Below are positions 17,301-24,851 of a stretch of DNA of 64,000 bases, in pieces (within the stretch, counting starts at the first letter, position 1; each line of letters begins with the position of its first letter). Below the pieces are notes generated by a model. It worked only from the letters and a program-made list of their open reading frames with translations, was not told the DNA's origin and ran no database searches. A program made the position numbers and the translations under genes. The stretch covers positions 1 to 64,000 of the forward strand of contig JAIUMA010000003.1 in assembly GCA_022565795.1 (NCBI GenBank). The letters run 5' to 3'. Origin of the DNA: Balneolia bacterium (GTDB taxonomy: Bacteria > Bacteroidota > Rhodothermia > Balneolales > Cyclonatronaceae).

Positions 17301-18709
17301 CAGCAGCCTTCAAAGGTGAAACTATAATTTCGGGGGATGTACTCAATGACCCTAAATGGAAAGATTTTCTCGATGCCGCAGAACGATTCGATATTCGAGC
17401 TTGCTGGTCGAAGCCCGTATTCGACTCCGGCGGTGAGGTTACTGCAACTTTGGCTTTCTATTATGTAACACCAAGAAAGCCTAATGAATTGGAGCTATAT
17501 GGTATAGACAGGGCAGAGAAGCTTATTGCAATCGTGCTTGCCAAGTTCAGATATCTTAAGCGTATCCAGGAAAGCAATGAGCGATTTGAAATTGTGTCGC
17601 GTGCAACCAAAGATGCTATCTGGGATAACGACTTCGAGAACAGCAAGCTCTACTGGGGAGACGGTTTTAAAACGCTTTTCGGGCATGAAACCGGTTTGGT
17701 AAATCCCGACTTTGATTATGTACTGAAACTTATACATCCAGATGACCGGGACCGAATTGCCAAAAGAGCCTTTGAAATGGTTTCCGGGAAGGACGATTCT
17801 CTGCTTTGGGATGAAGAGTTTCGCTTTATGAGAGCTGATGGTTCTTACGCATTTGTCAACGACAGGGCTGTATTTCTTCGGGCTGAAAAAGGCCAAAACG
17901 GCAATAATAGTAAAGCCGTACGTGCTATTGGAGCCATGACTGATATTTCACACCGCAAACAGTATGAAGAATCACAAAAAAAGCTGAATGAAGAGCTTGC
18001 GAGAAACGTGAAAGAGCTCGCCCTTTCGAACGAAGAGCTCGAGCAATTTGCCTACGTAGCATCCCACGACCTTCAGGAGCCGCTGCGTATGGTAGATAGC
18101 TTCCTTACTCTGCTTCAAAAACGATACGGCGACAGGCTGGACAATAAAGCACATCAGTATATTTACTTTGCTACGGACGGTGCCAAGAGGATGCGGCAAA
18201 TCATACTGGATCTGCTTGAATATTCACGAATCGGTAAGTATGAAAAGCAAGTTGACAAAGTTTCACTAACAGAGGTTGTAGATGAAGCTATCAGCCTGTA
18301 TCGCAGAAAGGTGGATGAGAAAAAAGCTGTAATCAAATATGATAATCTTCCTGCTATTCCTTCTTTCAGGGCACCTTTGCTGCAAATTATTCAGAACCTG
18401 ATATCAAACGCACTCAAATACAGCAGGCCGGATATACCGCTGGAAATCAGTATTACAGCCCAAAAGAACGATGATAAATGGATCATCGCTGTTAAAGACA
18501 ACGGAATTGGAATCGAAGAAGAGTATCAAGACAAAATATTCGTAATCTTTCAGCGCCTGCACGGGAAAAATGAATATGAGGGCACCGGTATAGGTTTGTC
18601 GATGGTAAAAAAAATTGCAGAAACTTTGGGCGGCTCGGTTTGGGTTGAGTCGGTTCCTGGTGAGGGCAGCACGTTTTACGTCAGCATTAAAGAAGAGGTC
18701 ACCGCCTGA
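14381..18709 (+). CDS. Soluble multi-PAS/GAF sensor histidine kinase
   Basis: This 1,442-residue kinase has no signal peptide or membrane helix. Reading the pattern of PAS folds plus PAC tails (IHPEDR..., GxxxDIS...) gives about eight PAS domains: residues about 15-135, 139-265, 266-390, 391-512, 513-637, 638-765, 766-895 and 1066-1200. One GAF-like domain sits between the last two (about 897-1065, with GDNRGSCGTAAF). A HisKA domain follows with His1229 in ASHDLQEPLR, then a HATPase with NLISNALKYS, DNGIGIE and GTGIGLSM. It would autophosphorylate in response to cytoplasmic signals and pass phosphate to a separate regulator; none is adjacent. It is convergent with mfd with only 7 bp between stop codons. 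Confidence 0.93.
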   Translation: MGKKKIASSADNRQTVFLEHFESIAKAGAWEIDLETNEVYWSRGVHHMLGINPDDFILNYDSAVAHIHPEDRQRSLDNFKNVIENKVPYDIQKRLLTTSGKDVFVRSRAEVIYDAEGKPERLVGIFSDISDLIEARKKYEDAQEATKSLIENLDGIFWEADAQTIQFSYVSPQSEAITGYAPEEWIDDPDFWEKHLHPEEREEIFSYCSAETKLMRDHTFDYRFRHKDGHYIWLHDRTKVVLKDGAPYKLTGMMVDISYEKELSQALEQESKLNEVLIKTLPSLFYLFDEEGNHLLWNEKLEEITGYTAEEIKKIKPLDMYEGEDRERIAKHIDIALREGFTQVEGQLITKSGKKVPLFFTAATTVYQGKKCIFGSGIDISAIREAELKLRQSEQKLQALVSEGSDMISIQNEKGEYLFISPNHERITGKPGHELIGAKPLDFIHSEDVERISADFRRAVEGERVKTDPYRIKTRTGKWVWLQSTATNLTHDPAIGGIVVKTTDITSLMLSRMEAEQKKQELQYILDYSLDVICTIDAEGNFISVSAASLQMWGYEPDELEGKSYIEFVCEEDRKKTLDVAGRIMSGEEYTNFENRYMHKNGSIVPVIWSAHWNKELNQMHCVGRDASAIKKAEQTIRESEARYRGLYESQTNFVIRTDIFGKFTYMNKKYARVMGLPSKVDELKNHNVMESICEYHHERVRKVVDDCIAEPGKVIKVTMDKYNSGKEVIHTTWDFVCIADQSGKPTELQCVGNDITEQIRFEQELLRSNERFEELNKASSESIYEFDPLSEEFFLGDGFERNFGISADDGFNQFANIFQLIHPDDRDRVRLSFTNCLENPDQYKFSTTYRFRKTNGEYARVTDRNVILRDEDGKPVRIIGSLQDVTTSYFFEKINEAETELLRKSMKQDVDIVEVLSEYLLQLEDLYPGMKASIMRLEQGKWLYPEVAPSLPAAYIEYLYGFEIGDNRGSCGTAAFKGETIISGDVLNDPKWKDFLDAAERFDIRACWSKPVFDSGGEVTATLAFYYVTPRKPNELELYGIDRAEKLIAIVLAKFRYLKRIQESNERFEIVSRATKDAIWDNDFENSKLYWGDGFKTLFGHETGLVNPDFDYVLKLIHPDDRDRIAKRAFEMVSGKDDSLLWDEEFRFMRADGSYAFVNDRAVFLRAEKGQNGNNSKAVRAIGAMTDISHRKQYEESQKKLNEELARNVKELALSNEELEQFAYVASHDLQEPLRMVDSFLTLLQKRYGDRLDNKAHQYIYFATDGAKRMRQIILDLLEYSRIGKYEKQVDKVSLTEVVDEAISLYRRKVDEKKAVIKYDNLPAIPSFRAPLLQIIQNLISNALKYSRPDIPLEISITAQKNDDKWIIAVKDNGIGIEEEYQDKIFVIFQRLHGKNEYEGTGIGLSMVKKIAETLGGSVWVESVPGEGSTFYVSIKEEVTA

Positions 18710-18722
18710 TTCTTTATCAGGC
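18704..18722 (+). terminator. Hairpin spanning both convergent stop codons
   Basis: GCCTGAT (18704-18710) and ATCAGGC (18716-18722) form a perfect 7-bp stem with a 5-nt loop, followed on the plus strand by the pyrimidine-rich TTCTGCTTCTTT. It overlaps the TGA of the PAS kinase and the stop of mfd, so a single small structure may end transcription at this convergent junction. The U tract is imperfect. Confidence 0.4.
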
Positions 18723-21700
18723 TTCTGCTTCTTTAAGTGACATTGTTCTGGCCTGCAGTTCACTCAGGAACGGTATGCATTCCTCCAGTCCGCTCACGCC
18801 TTTTACCACGATCCGTATCGCCTGATCTTTCTGAGCAACCGATACCTCGTAGCCCATCTCCTGTATCTGCGAGATGACGAGCTGCATGCGCGCTTCCTCA
18901 TAAAACACCTTGCCGGCCTCGGTATCAGATGGCGGACAAACCAGCCACACTCTTCCAGCCCGTACGGTCACCTTCACAAAAAGCAGCTGACTCGCCAAAA
19001 CCTTGATTCTGGTCGCGTTGATTAAATTTCGGGCATCATCAGGAATCTTGCCGAAACGGTCCTCAATCTCTTGTGCCCACTCACCAATCTCTTCCATCTC
19101 CTTTGCGCCGGCCAGCCTGCGGTAGAGATTCAGGCGCTCCACATTATCCCTCACGTACCACTGCGGCAGCAGCGCCTGCTGATCAAACTCAACGGTTGTT
19201 TCGGGCAGCTCGATATCCATGTCTACATCCTCAAAGAGGTCGCTGAATTCACTTTCCTTCAGCTCTTTCACAGCATCATTCAAAACCTTGGTGTAGAGGT
19301 CAAAGCCGATATCGCTGATAAATCCACTCTGCTCACCGCCGAGAATATCACCGGCTCCGCGAATATCAAGATCACGCATCGCAATATTGAAGCCCGAACC
19401 AAGATCGGAATACTCTACAAGTGCCATCAGGCGCTTACGGCTGTCTGATGGCAAGGCCTGAAACGGGGGGGCAATGAGATAACAAAACGCCTTGCGGTTC
19501 GAGCGACCCACGCGACCGCGAAGCTGATGAAGCTCGCTTAGTCCGAATTTATCAGCGTGATTTATGATGATGGTATTCGCATTCGAAATATCGATTCCGT
19601 TTTCTACGATGTTGGTAGAGACCAGAACATCAAACTTGTGGGCGTAAAAGTCGAGGATGATCTTTTCCAGCTCGGAGCCCTTCATCTGCCCGTGGGCATA
19701 GCGTACCTTGATATTTGGTGAAAGGTCCCGGATCAGGCCGGACATCTCTTCAATATTTTTCACACGATTATGAATGAAGAACACCTGACCACCGCGGCTT
19801 ATTTCCTGATTGATCGCATCCTGAATACGGTCCGAGCTGAAATTTATGACCTCGGTCTGTACCGGCTGACGGTTGGGCGGTGGCGTATTGATGACGCTCA
19901 GATCACGCGCGCCCATCAGCGAGTACTGAAGCGTTCTCGGAATTGGCGTAGCGGTAAGCGTGAGGGTGTCAACCGAGGCCCGAAAAGCCTTGATTTTCTC
20001 TTTGGTGGCCACGCCAAAACGCTGCTCCTCATCGATTATCAAAAGGCCGAGGTTTTTGAACACAACGTCTTTCGAAGTGATTCGATGCGTGCCAATCAGA
20101 ATATCAACCTTGCCCTCATTCAGCTTCCTGATCGTTTCTTTCTGCTCGGCCGTGGATCGGAATCGCGAAAGTACTTCAACCTCGATAGGAAACTGACCAA
20201 GCCGGCTTTTGAAGGTTTTCGCATGCTGATCGGCGAGAATGGTTGTAGGTACCAGAACAGCGACCTGTTTGCCGTCGAGAGCTGCTTTGAACGCAGCCCG
20301 CACGGCTACTTCGGTTTTTCCAAAGCCCACATCACCGCAAACGAGGCGATCCATAGGCATTTCCTGCTCCATGTCTTTTTTGACGGCATTAATTGCCTGT
20401 AGCTGATCCGGAGTTTCCTCATAGATGAATGAAGCCTCCATTTCGGTCTGCATGTAGTTGTCAGGCGGAAAGGCGTGCGCTTTTGATGCTTTTCTTTTGG
20501 CGTAGAGCTGAATTAGCTCACGCGCGATATCCTTCACCTTTTTCTTCGCCGAGGCTTTCTTTCGTGCCCATTCTCCGCTTCCAAGTTTTGTTACTCTCGG
20601 CTGATGTCCGGCCTTGCCCGAATACTTCTGGATTTTAAAAAGGCTGGAGACGTTCACATACAAAACGCTGTCCTGCTGGTACTGCAGCATCACAACTTCC
20701 TGCACGGTGTCTTTCACCTTAATCTTGTTGAATCCCATGAATTTGCCGATGCCGTAGTCCACGTGCACCACAAAGTCGCCTACGTTCAGATCTTTGAGCT
20801 CCTTGAATGAAATACCGCCCGTATATTTTCGCTTACGCGTCTTGGGGCGGTGATAGCGATTGAAAATCTGGTGATCGGTATAGAGTGCAAGTCCTTCGGC
20901 TTCGAGTACGAACCCCTCGTGCAGGGTCTCGATGCTCAGATGGTAATCAATCTCGTCGCCCGGGTCGCCCAGAAGCTCTTCAAGGCGCTCCTTCTGACCT
21001 TTGTTATCGCATAAAATGAACGTACTGATTCCGCTTTTGCTGTTGTCCCTGATGTTCTTATCAAGCAGTTTTAGCGATGCATTGAACTCGGGCTGAGGCT
21101 TTCCGCCAATATTCAATTCAAGACTGAAATCCACGTTTTGCGGGGCCATTTCACCCATAAATAAACGCGCATGCTTATCAGTGAACGAACGGAACTGAGC
21201 GGAATCCAGATAGAGCTCTGTCGGAGGAGGAGGCACAATTGATTCATCGTCGGCCTTCTTTTTCTGATGCTGCTGTATGATGGCATCATAAACACCCGTC
21301 GCACGGCTGAACTGGTCATCGATGTTGCTTTCGCAAAGAGTCGAGTCGAAAAGGAAACAAACGGTGTCAGCCGGAAAGTAGGAGAGCAACGGCTCCCGGT
21401 TGGTACTCGAAAAGGCGGACGTGTTCGGTACAATTCGTACGGAATCCAGAAACGAAATAGAGCGCTGCGAATCGGCATCGAAGTGGCGAATTGACTCGAT
21501 TTCATCACCAAAGAACTCCAGACGAACCGGGTAATCACCTGAGTATGGATAAATATCGAAAATGCCGCCCCTGACCGCCATCTCGCCCGGTTGATCCACA
21601 AAGCTTACTTCGCTGTAGCCACTGTCGTTTAGCTTGCCGCGAAGTTCCTCCATGTCAATTTCAGCGTTTTTTTCGAGGGTGATGGCCGAGCTTGAAAACG

Positions 21701-22100
21701 CCTCAGGTGATATCACTTTCTCGCAGAGCGCTGCGGCTCCGGTTACCAGAATATTCCGGTCGCTTTGAATCACAGAATCAAGAACCTCCGCACGCTGCAC
21801 AAGGGTAGCCGAATCGTTAATATTCACATCCTGATACGGCTTGTTGTTTGAATCAGGGAAGAAGTGGACGTTCTCTACCCCAAGCACTTCAAGGTCACCT
21901 GCAAAAAACTGAGCCGTTTCCTCATCGGGGAAAATAAGCACCATGTTTTTTGCCTTTTTGGCAATTTCCGCAGCTAAAAAAGGTGCCAGCGCGCCGGTGC
22001 ATTTCTCCAGGCGAATGGCCTCTTTATGTGAAATTTGATTTAAAATTTCGCCTGTTGGAAGAATCCCTCGAAGCCGGTCCTGAATATGCTTAATGCTCAT
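18717..22100 (-). CDS. mfd: Transcription-repair coupling factor Mfd
   Basis: Mfd displaces RNA polymerase stalled at DNA lesions and recruits UvrA. From the ATG at 22100 (MSIKHIQDRLRG) the protein has 1,127 residues, normal for the family. An N-terminal UvrB-homology region is followed by the RNA-polymerase-interacting CarD-like domain (LNVGDFVVHVDYGIGKF), then the translocase with GDVGFGKTEVA near residue 588, DEEQRFG near 687 and GRVGRSNRKAFCYL. The TRCF C-terminal domain closes the protein. The frame is open upstream to 22340, but those residues look like non-coding sequence, so the extension is rejected. It is divergent from recQ with a 362-bp shared control region. Confidence 0.95.
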   Translation of the reverse strand: MSIKHIQDRLRGILPTGEILNQISHKEAIRLEKCTGALAPFLAAEIAKKAKNMVLIFPDEETAQFFAGDLEVLGVENVHFFPDSNNKPYQDVNINDSATLVQRAEVLDSVIQSDRNILVTGAAALCEKVISPEAFSSSAITLEKNAEIDMEELRGKLNDSGYSEVSFVDQPGEMAVRGGIFDIYPYSGDYPVRLEFFGDEIESIRHFDADSQRSISFLDSVRIVPNTSAFSSTNREPLLSYFPADTVCFLFDSTLCESNIDDQFSRATGVYDAIIQQHQKKKADDESIVPPPPTELYLDSAQFRSFTDKHARLFMGEMAPQNVDFSLELNIGGKPQPEFNASLKLLDKNIRDNSKSGISTFILCDNKGQKERLEELLGDPGDEIDYHLSIETLHEGFVLEAEGLALYTDHQIFNRYHRPKTRKRKYTGGISFKELKDLNVGDFVVHVDYGIGKFMGFNKIKVKDTVQEVVMLQYQQDSVLYVNVSSLFKIQKYSGKAGHQPRVTKLGSGEWARKKASAKKKVKDIARELIQLYAKRKASKAHAFPPDNYMQTEMEASFIYEETPDQLQAINAVKKDMEQEMPMDRLVCGDVGFGKTEVAVRAAFKAALDGKQVAVLVPTTILADQHAKTFKSRLGQFPIEVEVLSRFRSTAEQKETIRKLNEGKVDILIGTHRITSKDVVFKNLGLLIIDEEQRFGVATKEKIKAFRASVDTLTLTATPIPRTLQYSLMGARDLSVINTPPPNRQPVQTEVINFSSDRIQDAINQEISRGGQVFFIHNRVKNIEEMSGLIRDLSPNIKVRYAHGQMKGSELEKIILDFYAHKFDVLVSTNIVENGIDISNANTIIINHADKFGLSELHQLRGRVGRSNRKAFCYLIAPPFQALPSDSRKRLMALVEYSDLGSGFNIAMRDLDIRGAGDILGGEQSGFISDIGFDLYTKVLNDAVKELKESEFSDLFEDVDMDIELPETTVEFDQQALLPQWYVRDNVERLNLYRRLAGAKEMEEIGEWAQEIEDRFGKIPDDARNLINATRIKVLASQLLFVKVTVRAGRVWLVCPPSDTEAGKVFYEEARMQLVISQIQEMGYEVSVAQKDQAIRIVVKGVSGLEECIPFLSELQARTMSLKEAEA

Positions 22101-22196
22101 GTAACTGAAAGTACTGTTGGAATAGAAAAAGGTATGTTGGAAAATGTTTGCGCAGGGTGACGGCAACCTGAACCAGGAAGAAAATCCCCTGCTGAT

Positions 22197-22237
22197 AAAA
22201 ACGCCAAAAGCCCGCACTCCCGGAAAGGGGGGCGGGC
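22197..22237 (-). terminator. mfd: Terminator-like hairpin in the mfd leader
   Basis: On the minus strand GCCCGC (22237-22232) pairs with GCGGGC (22215-22210), followed directly by TTTT, then GGCG and TTTTT. The plus strand has no U tract, so the signal is directional. It lies about 97 nt upstream of the mfd start codon. It could be an attenuator in a long mfd leader or the end of a short minus-strand RNA. Confidence 0.5.
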
Positions 22238-22315
22238 ACGAGACCAAACAAACGGCTGGTGAAAACGGTTCATATCGGGTGAAAGTATTCTGCCGACCCT
22301 TAATCTTCAGCCGCG

Positions 22316-22335
22316 GCCAATATACGGATATTGGC
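22316..22335. promoter_or_regulatory. 20-bp palindrome between mfd and recQ, candidate operator
   Basis: GCCAATATACGGATATTGGC has perfect 8-bp arms around ACGG. It lies 216 bp from the mfd start and 128 bp from the recQ start. The form is typical of a dimeric repressor site, but no known regulator is matched; it does not fit a CTG-N10-CAG LexA box. Confidence 0.4.
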
Positions 22336-22352
22336 ATCAAGCTTCCGAATGG

Positions 22353-22457
22353 ATGAGGCGGTATTACCTTTTTAGCATCGACGGTGAAACTCAGCGTTCA
22401 TCGTCCTATATTGAACGCGCAGCCAATGAACTGCGGAAGCACACTAAACCGATGTAG
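22353..22457 (+). CDS. Possible 34-codon ORF just upstream of recQ
   Basis: An ATG-initiated frame (MRRYYLFSID...) ends with TAG at 22455-22457, five bases before the recQ ATG at 22463. The close spacing would allow translational coupling, and composition is compatible with coding. No family is recognised and no Shine-Dalgarno sequence is seen. It may be chance; listed because of the position. Confidence 0.25.
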   Translation: MRRYYLFSIDGETQRSSSYIERAANELRKHTKPM

Positions 22458-22462
22458 CCACC

Positions 22463-24439
22463 ATGGCGGAAAGCAAAACAGATATTCGCGATATGAAAGA
22501 ACAGCTTTTTGAGCGTGCCGAGGAAGCGCTTAAGAAGTACTGGGGCTATCCTGCTTTCAGGCCGGGACAGGACGAGGTCGTAAAGTCGGTTTTCGACGGA
22601 CGTGAAACATTGGTGCTTTTTCCGACCGGCGGTGGTAAATCGCTCTGCTATCAGGTGCCTGCACTGGTGCTGGACGGGCTTACGATTGTTATCTCGCCCC
22701 TGGTAGCGCTTATGGAGGATCAGGTGGAGCAGCTGGTTTCGCGTGGTATTAAAGCCACGTATATCAACAGCTCGCTAAACCGCTATGAGATCGAGCAGCG
22801 CCTGGTGAACGCCCGAAACGGAATGTACAAACTGCTCTATTGTGCACCAGAGCGCCTCAAAACGAATCTGTTCCAGAGCGAGCTTCCCAACCTGAGTCCG
22901 GCCCTTATTGCCATCGATGAGGCCCACTGTATTTCGGAGTGGGGGCACGACTTCCGCCCATCATACAGAGATATTCGGGAGGCCATGGAGCCGGCGGGAT
23001 CACGCGTTCGCTGGCTGGCACTAACCGCAACGGCCACGCCTCAGGTCCGCGATGATATTCTGAAGTCCCTCAATTTCAGCGAGCCGAATATCATTTCCAA
23101 GGGTTTCGAACGGCCGAATCTGACCTGGTGGGTCTATAAAAATGAAAATCGAATGGCTGCTATCAAGCGAATGGTGATGAAGCAGCCAGGGGCATCCGGC
23201 CTGATCTATGCGGGCTCGCGAAAGAGCTGCGATGAACTTGCGGCTCAGGTACAGCAAATGACCGGTGTTAAGGCATCATCCTACCACGCAGGTCATGATG
23301 CCGCTAAGCGAACACTTGTTCAGGAAAAATGGATCAGCGGTGAGATCCCGCTTGTGGCGGCTACGAACGCCTTTGGCATGGGTATCGATAAATCGGATTG
23401 CCGGTACGTGATTCACTACGACGCACCTTCCTCGCTGGAGGCCTATTACCAGGAGGCAGGCCGTGCCGGACGAGACGGTAAGCCGGGATATCCGCTGCTG
23501 CTCCATAAACCGGCAGCGTTCGACCTCATGCGAAGGCAGATTGAGGAGAGTTATCCTACATTGGAGCAGCTTCGCAAGCTTTATCTTGGCATTTGCGATT
23601 CGCTCGGACTCGCCCTTGGTTCAGGCATGGAAAAAGCACAGCCTTTAAATATGGCCGATGTAGAAAAACGCACGGGCTTCAAACAGGGCATTATTCTGGC
23701 CGGGCTTCGGATATTCCAGCGGCTTGAGCTTTTCGAAAACACCCTAGAATACGAGCGGAAACTGGGTGTTCAGTTTATGTTCGACGTAGCGGGCATTCGC
23801 TCACTTACCAGCGAGCCTCGCTACAATGAGCGAAAAAAAAACTTTGTGATGGATATGTTTCGGTTGTTTGGGCCCGAAAGCGTACATGAGCTTGTATTCT
23901 TATCCCTCAAACGCATTTCAGAACGAACGGGGCTAATGGTCACACGGGTGATTGCGGGTCTGGATGTGCTCAAGCGTGAGCAGGTGTTGCGCTATCAGCT
24001 GGTGAGCGGAGATCCGGTTGTGCGCATCATTAACACCCGAGAAGAAAAGCCGGGACTCAACCGTGAAATGGTTGAAATGTTCAGAAACGTACTGTTCAAA
24101 AAGCTGGATCATATGCAGGCTTATGCCGAAACCACGCAGTGCAGAAGCCAGTACCTTCGCACTTATTTCGGCGAGTCCGATCCGCCGGCATGCGGGAACT
24201 GCGATAACTGTCTGAAAGGGAAATCGCCGGCTAAGTATGTTTACACTCAGGAGCTCAAGCTTGTACGTGAAGCGCTCGACGGTGGAGATGGTATGCACAT
24301 TCATCAGCTGGCGAAGGAGACGGCTCTGCAAACGCGCAGGCTTTCAGATTCTCTGAAGTGGATGATGAAGGAGGGAATCGTAACCAGAGAGCGCAGGGGA
24401 GACGGCGCCTATTATAAGCTGAACCGGTCTGATGAGTAG
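22463..24439 (+). CDS. recQ: ATP-dependent DNA helicase RecQ
   Basis: RecQ unwinds DNA 3' to 5' in recombination and replication-fork repair. The 658-residue protein has a Q-motif region (YWGYPAFRPGQDEVV), Walker A in PTGGGKSLCYQ near residue 56, the DEAH box with RecQ aromatic-rich loop (DEAHCISEWGHDFRPSY) near 152, and motif VI in QEAGRAGRDG. Zinc-binding cysteines follow in CRSQYLRTYF...CGNCDNC, and a winged-helix tail ends the protein. No HRDC domain is evident, so the C-terminus is short. The ATG at 22463 is divergent from mfd. Its stop is 9 bp from the end of the convergent DUF4296 gene. Confidence 0.93.
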   Translation: MAESKTDIRDMKEQLFERAEEALKKYWGYPAFRPGQDEVVKSVFDGRETLVLFPTGGGKSLCYQVPALVLDGLTIVISPLVALMEDQVEQLVSRGIKATYINSSLNRYEIEQRLVNARNGMYKLLYCAPERLKTNLFQSELPNLSPALIAIDEAHCISEWGHDFRPSYRDIREAMEPAGSRVRWLALTATATPQVRDDILKSLNFSEPNIISKGFERPNLTWWVYKNENRMAAIKRMVMKQPGASGLIYAGSRKSCDELAAQVQQMTGVKASSYHAGHDAAKRTLVQEKWISGEIPLVAATNAFGMGIDKSDCRYVIHYDAPSSLEAYYQEAGRAGRDGKPGYPLLLHKPAAFDLMRRQIEESYPTLEQLRKLYLGICDSLGLALGSGMEKAQPLNMADVEKRTGFKQGIILAGLRIFQRLELFENTLEYERKLGVQFMFDVAGIRSLTSEPRYNERKKNFVMDMFRLFGPESVHELVFLSLKRISERTGLMVTRVIAGLDVLKREQVLRYQLVSGDPVVRIINTREEKPGLNREMVEMFRNVLFKKLDHMQAYAETTQCRSQYLRTYFGESDPPACGNCDNCLKGKSPAKYVYTQELKLVREALDGGDGMHIHQLAKETALQTRRLSDSLKWMMKEGIVTRERRGDGAYYKLNRSDE

Positions 24440-24448
24440 ACGGTAAAT

Positions 24449-24847
24449 TTACTCCTCCTGTTCGCGGCTGCGCAGCTGCTCATTGAGTTGATTGGTGAGT
24501 TCACTGTGCACCTGGCTCACTCTTTCAACCGCTGTCCTGTGTCTTGAAACCTGATTTTCCACATCCCGCTGGTAAAATTCATGCGATCTGAGAAACTGCT
24601 CTTCAGTCACTCCGTAAGCGACAAAAATCTGGTCGATTGCTCTGAGTACGGTGTCTGTATTGCCTGTATCGGAATTAAACGCGTTGATGAGCTCAAATTC
24701 GACTAAAAGGTTGATGTAATCATCCTCGGGTATCAAATCTTCGGGCTCTTCGCTGCAGCCTGTTAGCAGCACGGAAGCCATCACCCCAAGAGAAAAAAGG
24801 ATAGCCATGAACAAAAAGCGTGATGATATGTGGTTTAATACTGGCAT
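24449..24847 (-). CDS. DUF4296 lipoprotein
   Basis: The 132-residue protein has a lipoprotein signal peptide ending in SVLLTGC (Cys near residue 31), then a conserved short helical domain starting PEDLIPEDDYINLLVEFELINA, typical of the Bacteroidota DUF4296 family. Its function is unknown. It is the last gene of the lptF-lptG run (4 bp after lptG), which suggests, without proving, a role near the outer membrane or lipopolysaccharide export. Confidence 0.82.
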   Translation of the reverse strand: MPVLNHISSRFLFMAILFSLGVMASVLLTGCSEEPEDLIPEDDYINLLVEFELINAFNSDTGNTDTVLRAIDQIFVAYGVTEEQFLRSHEFYQRDVENQVSRHRTAVERVSQVHSELTNQLNEQLRSREQEE

Positions 24848-24851
24848 CGTA

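Larger units (their letters stand above)
22101..22462. other. Shared control region of divergent mfd and recQ
   Basis: This 362-bp divergent region contains a minus-strand terminator-like hairpin (22197-22237), a 20-bp inverted repeat (22316-22335) and a 34-codon open frame ending 5 bp before recQ (22353-22457). No confident promoter elements could be assigned. Confidence 0.6.

Noticed and set aside
22101-22340. In-frame 80-residue N-terminal extension of Mfd
   Set aside because: The residues are Pro/Phe/Ser-rich with no Mfd similarity, and the segment contains a terminator-like hairpin. ATG 22100 gives the normal Mfd N-terminus.
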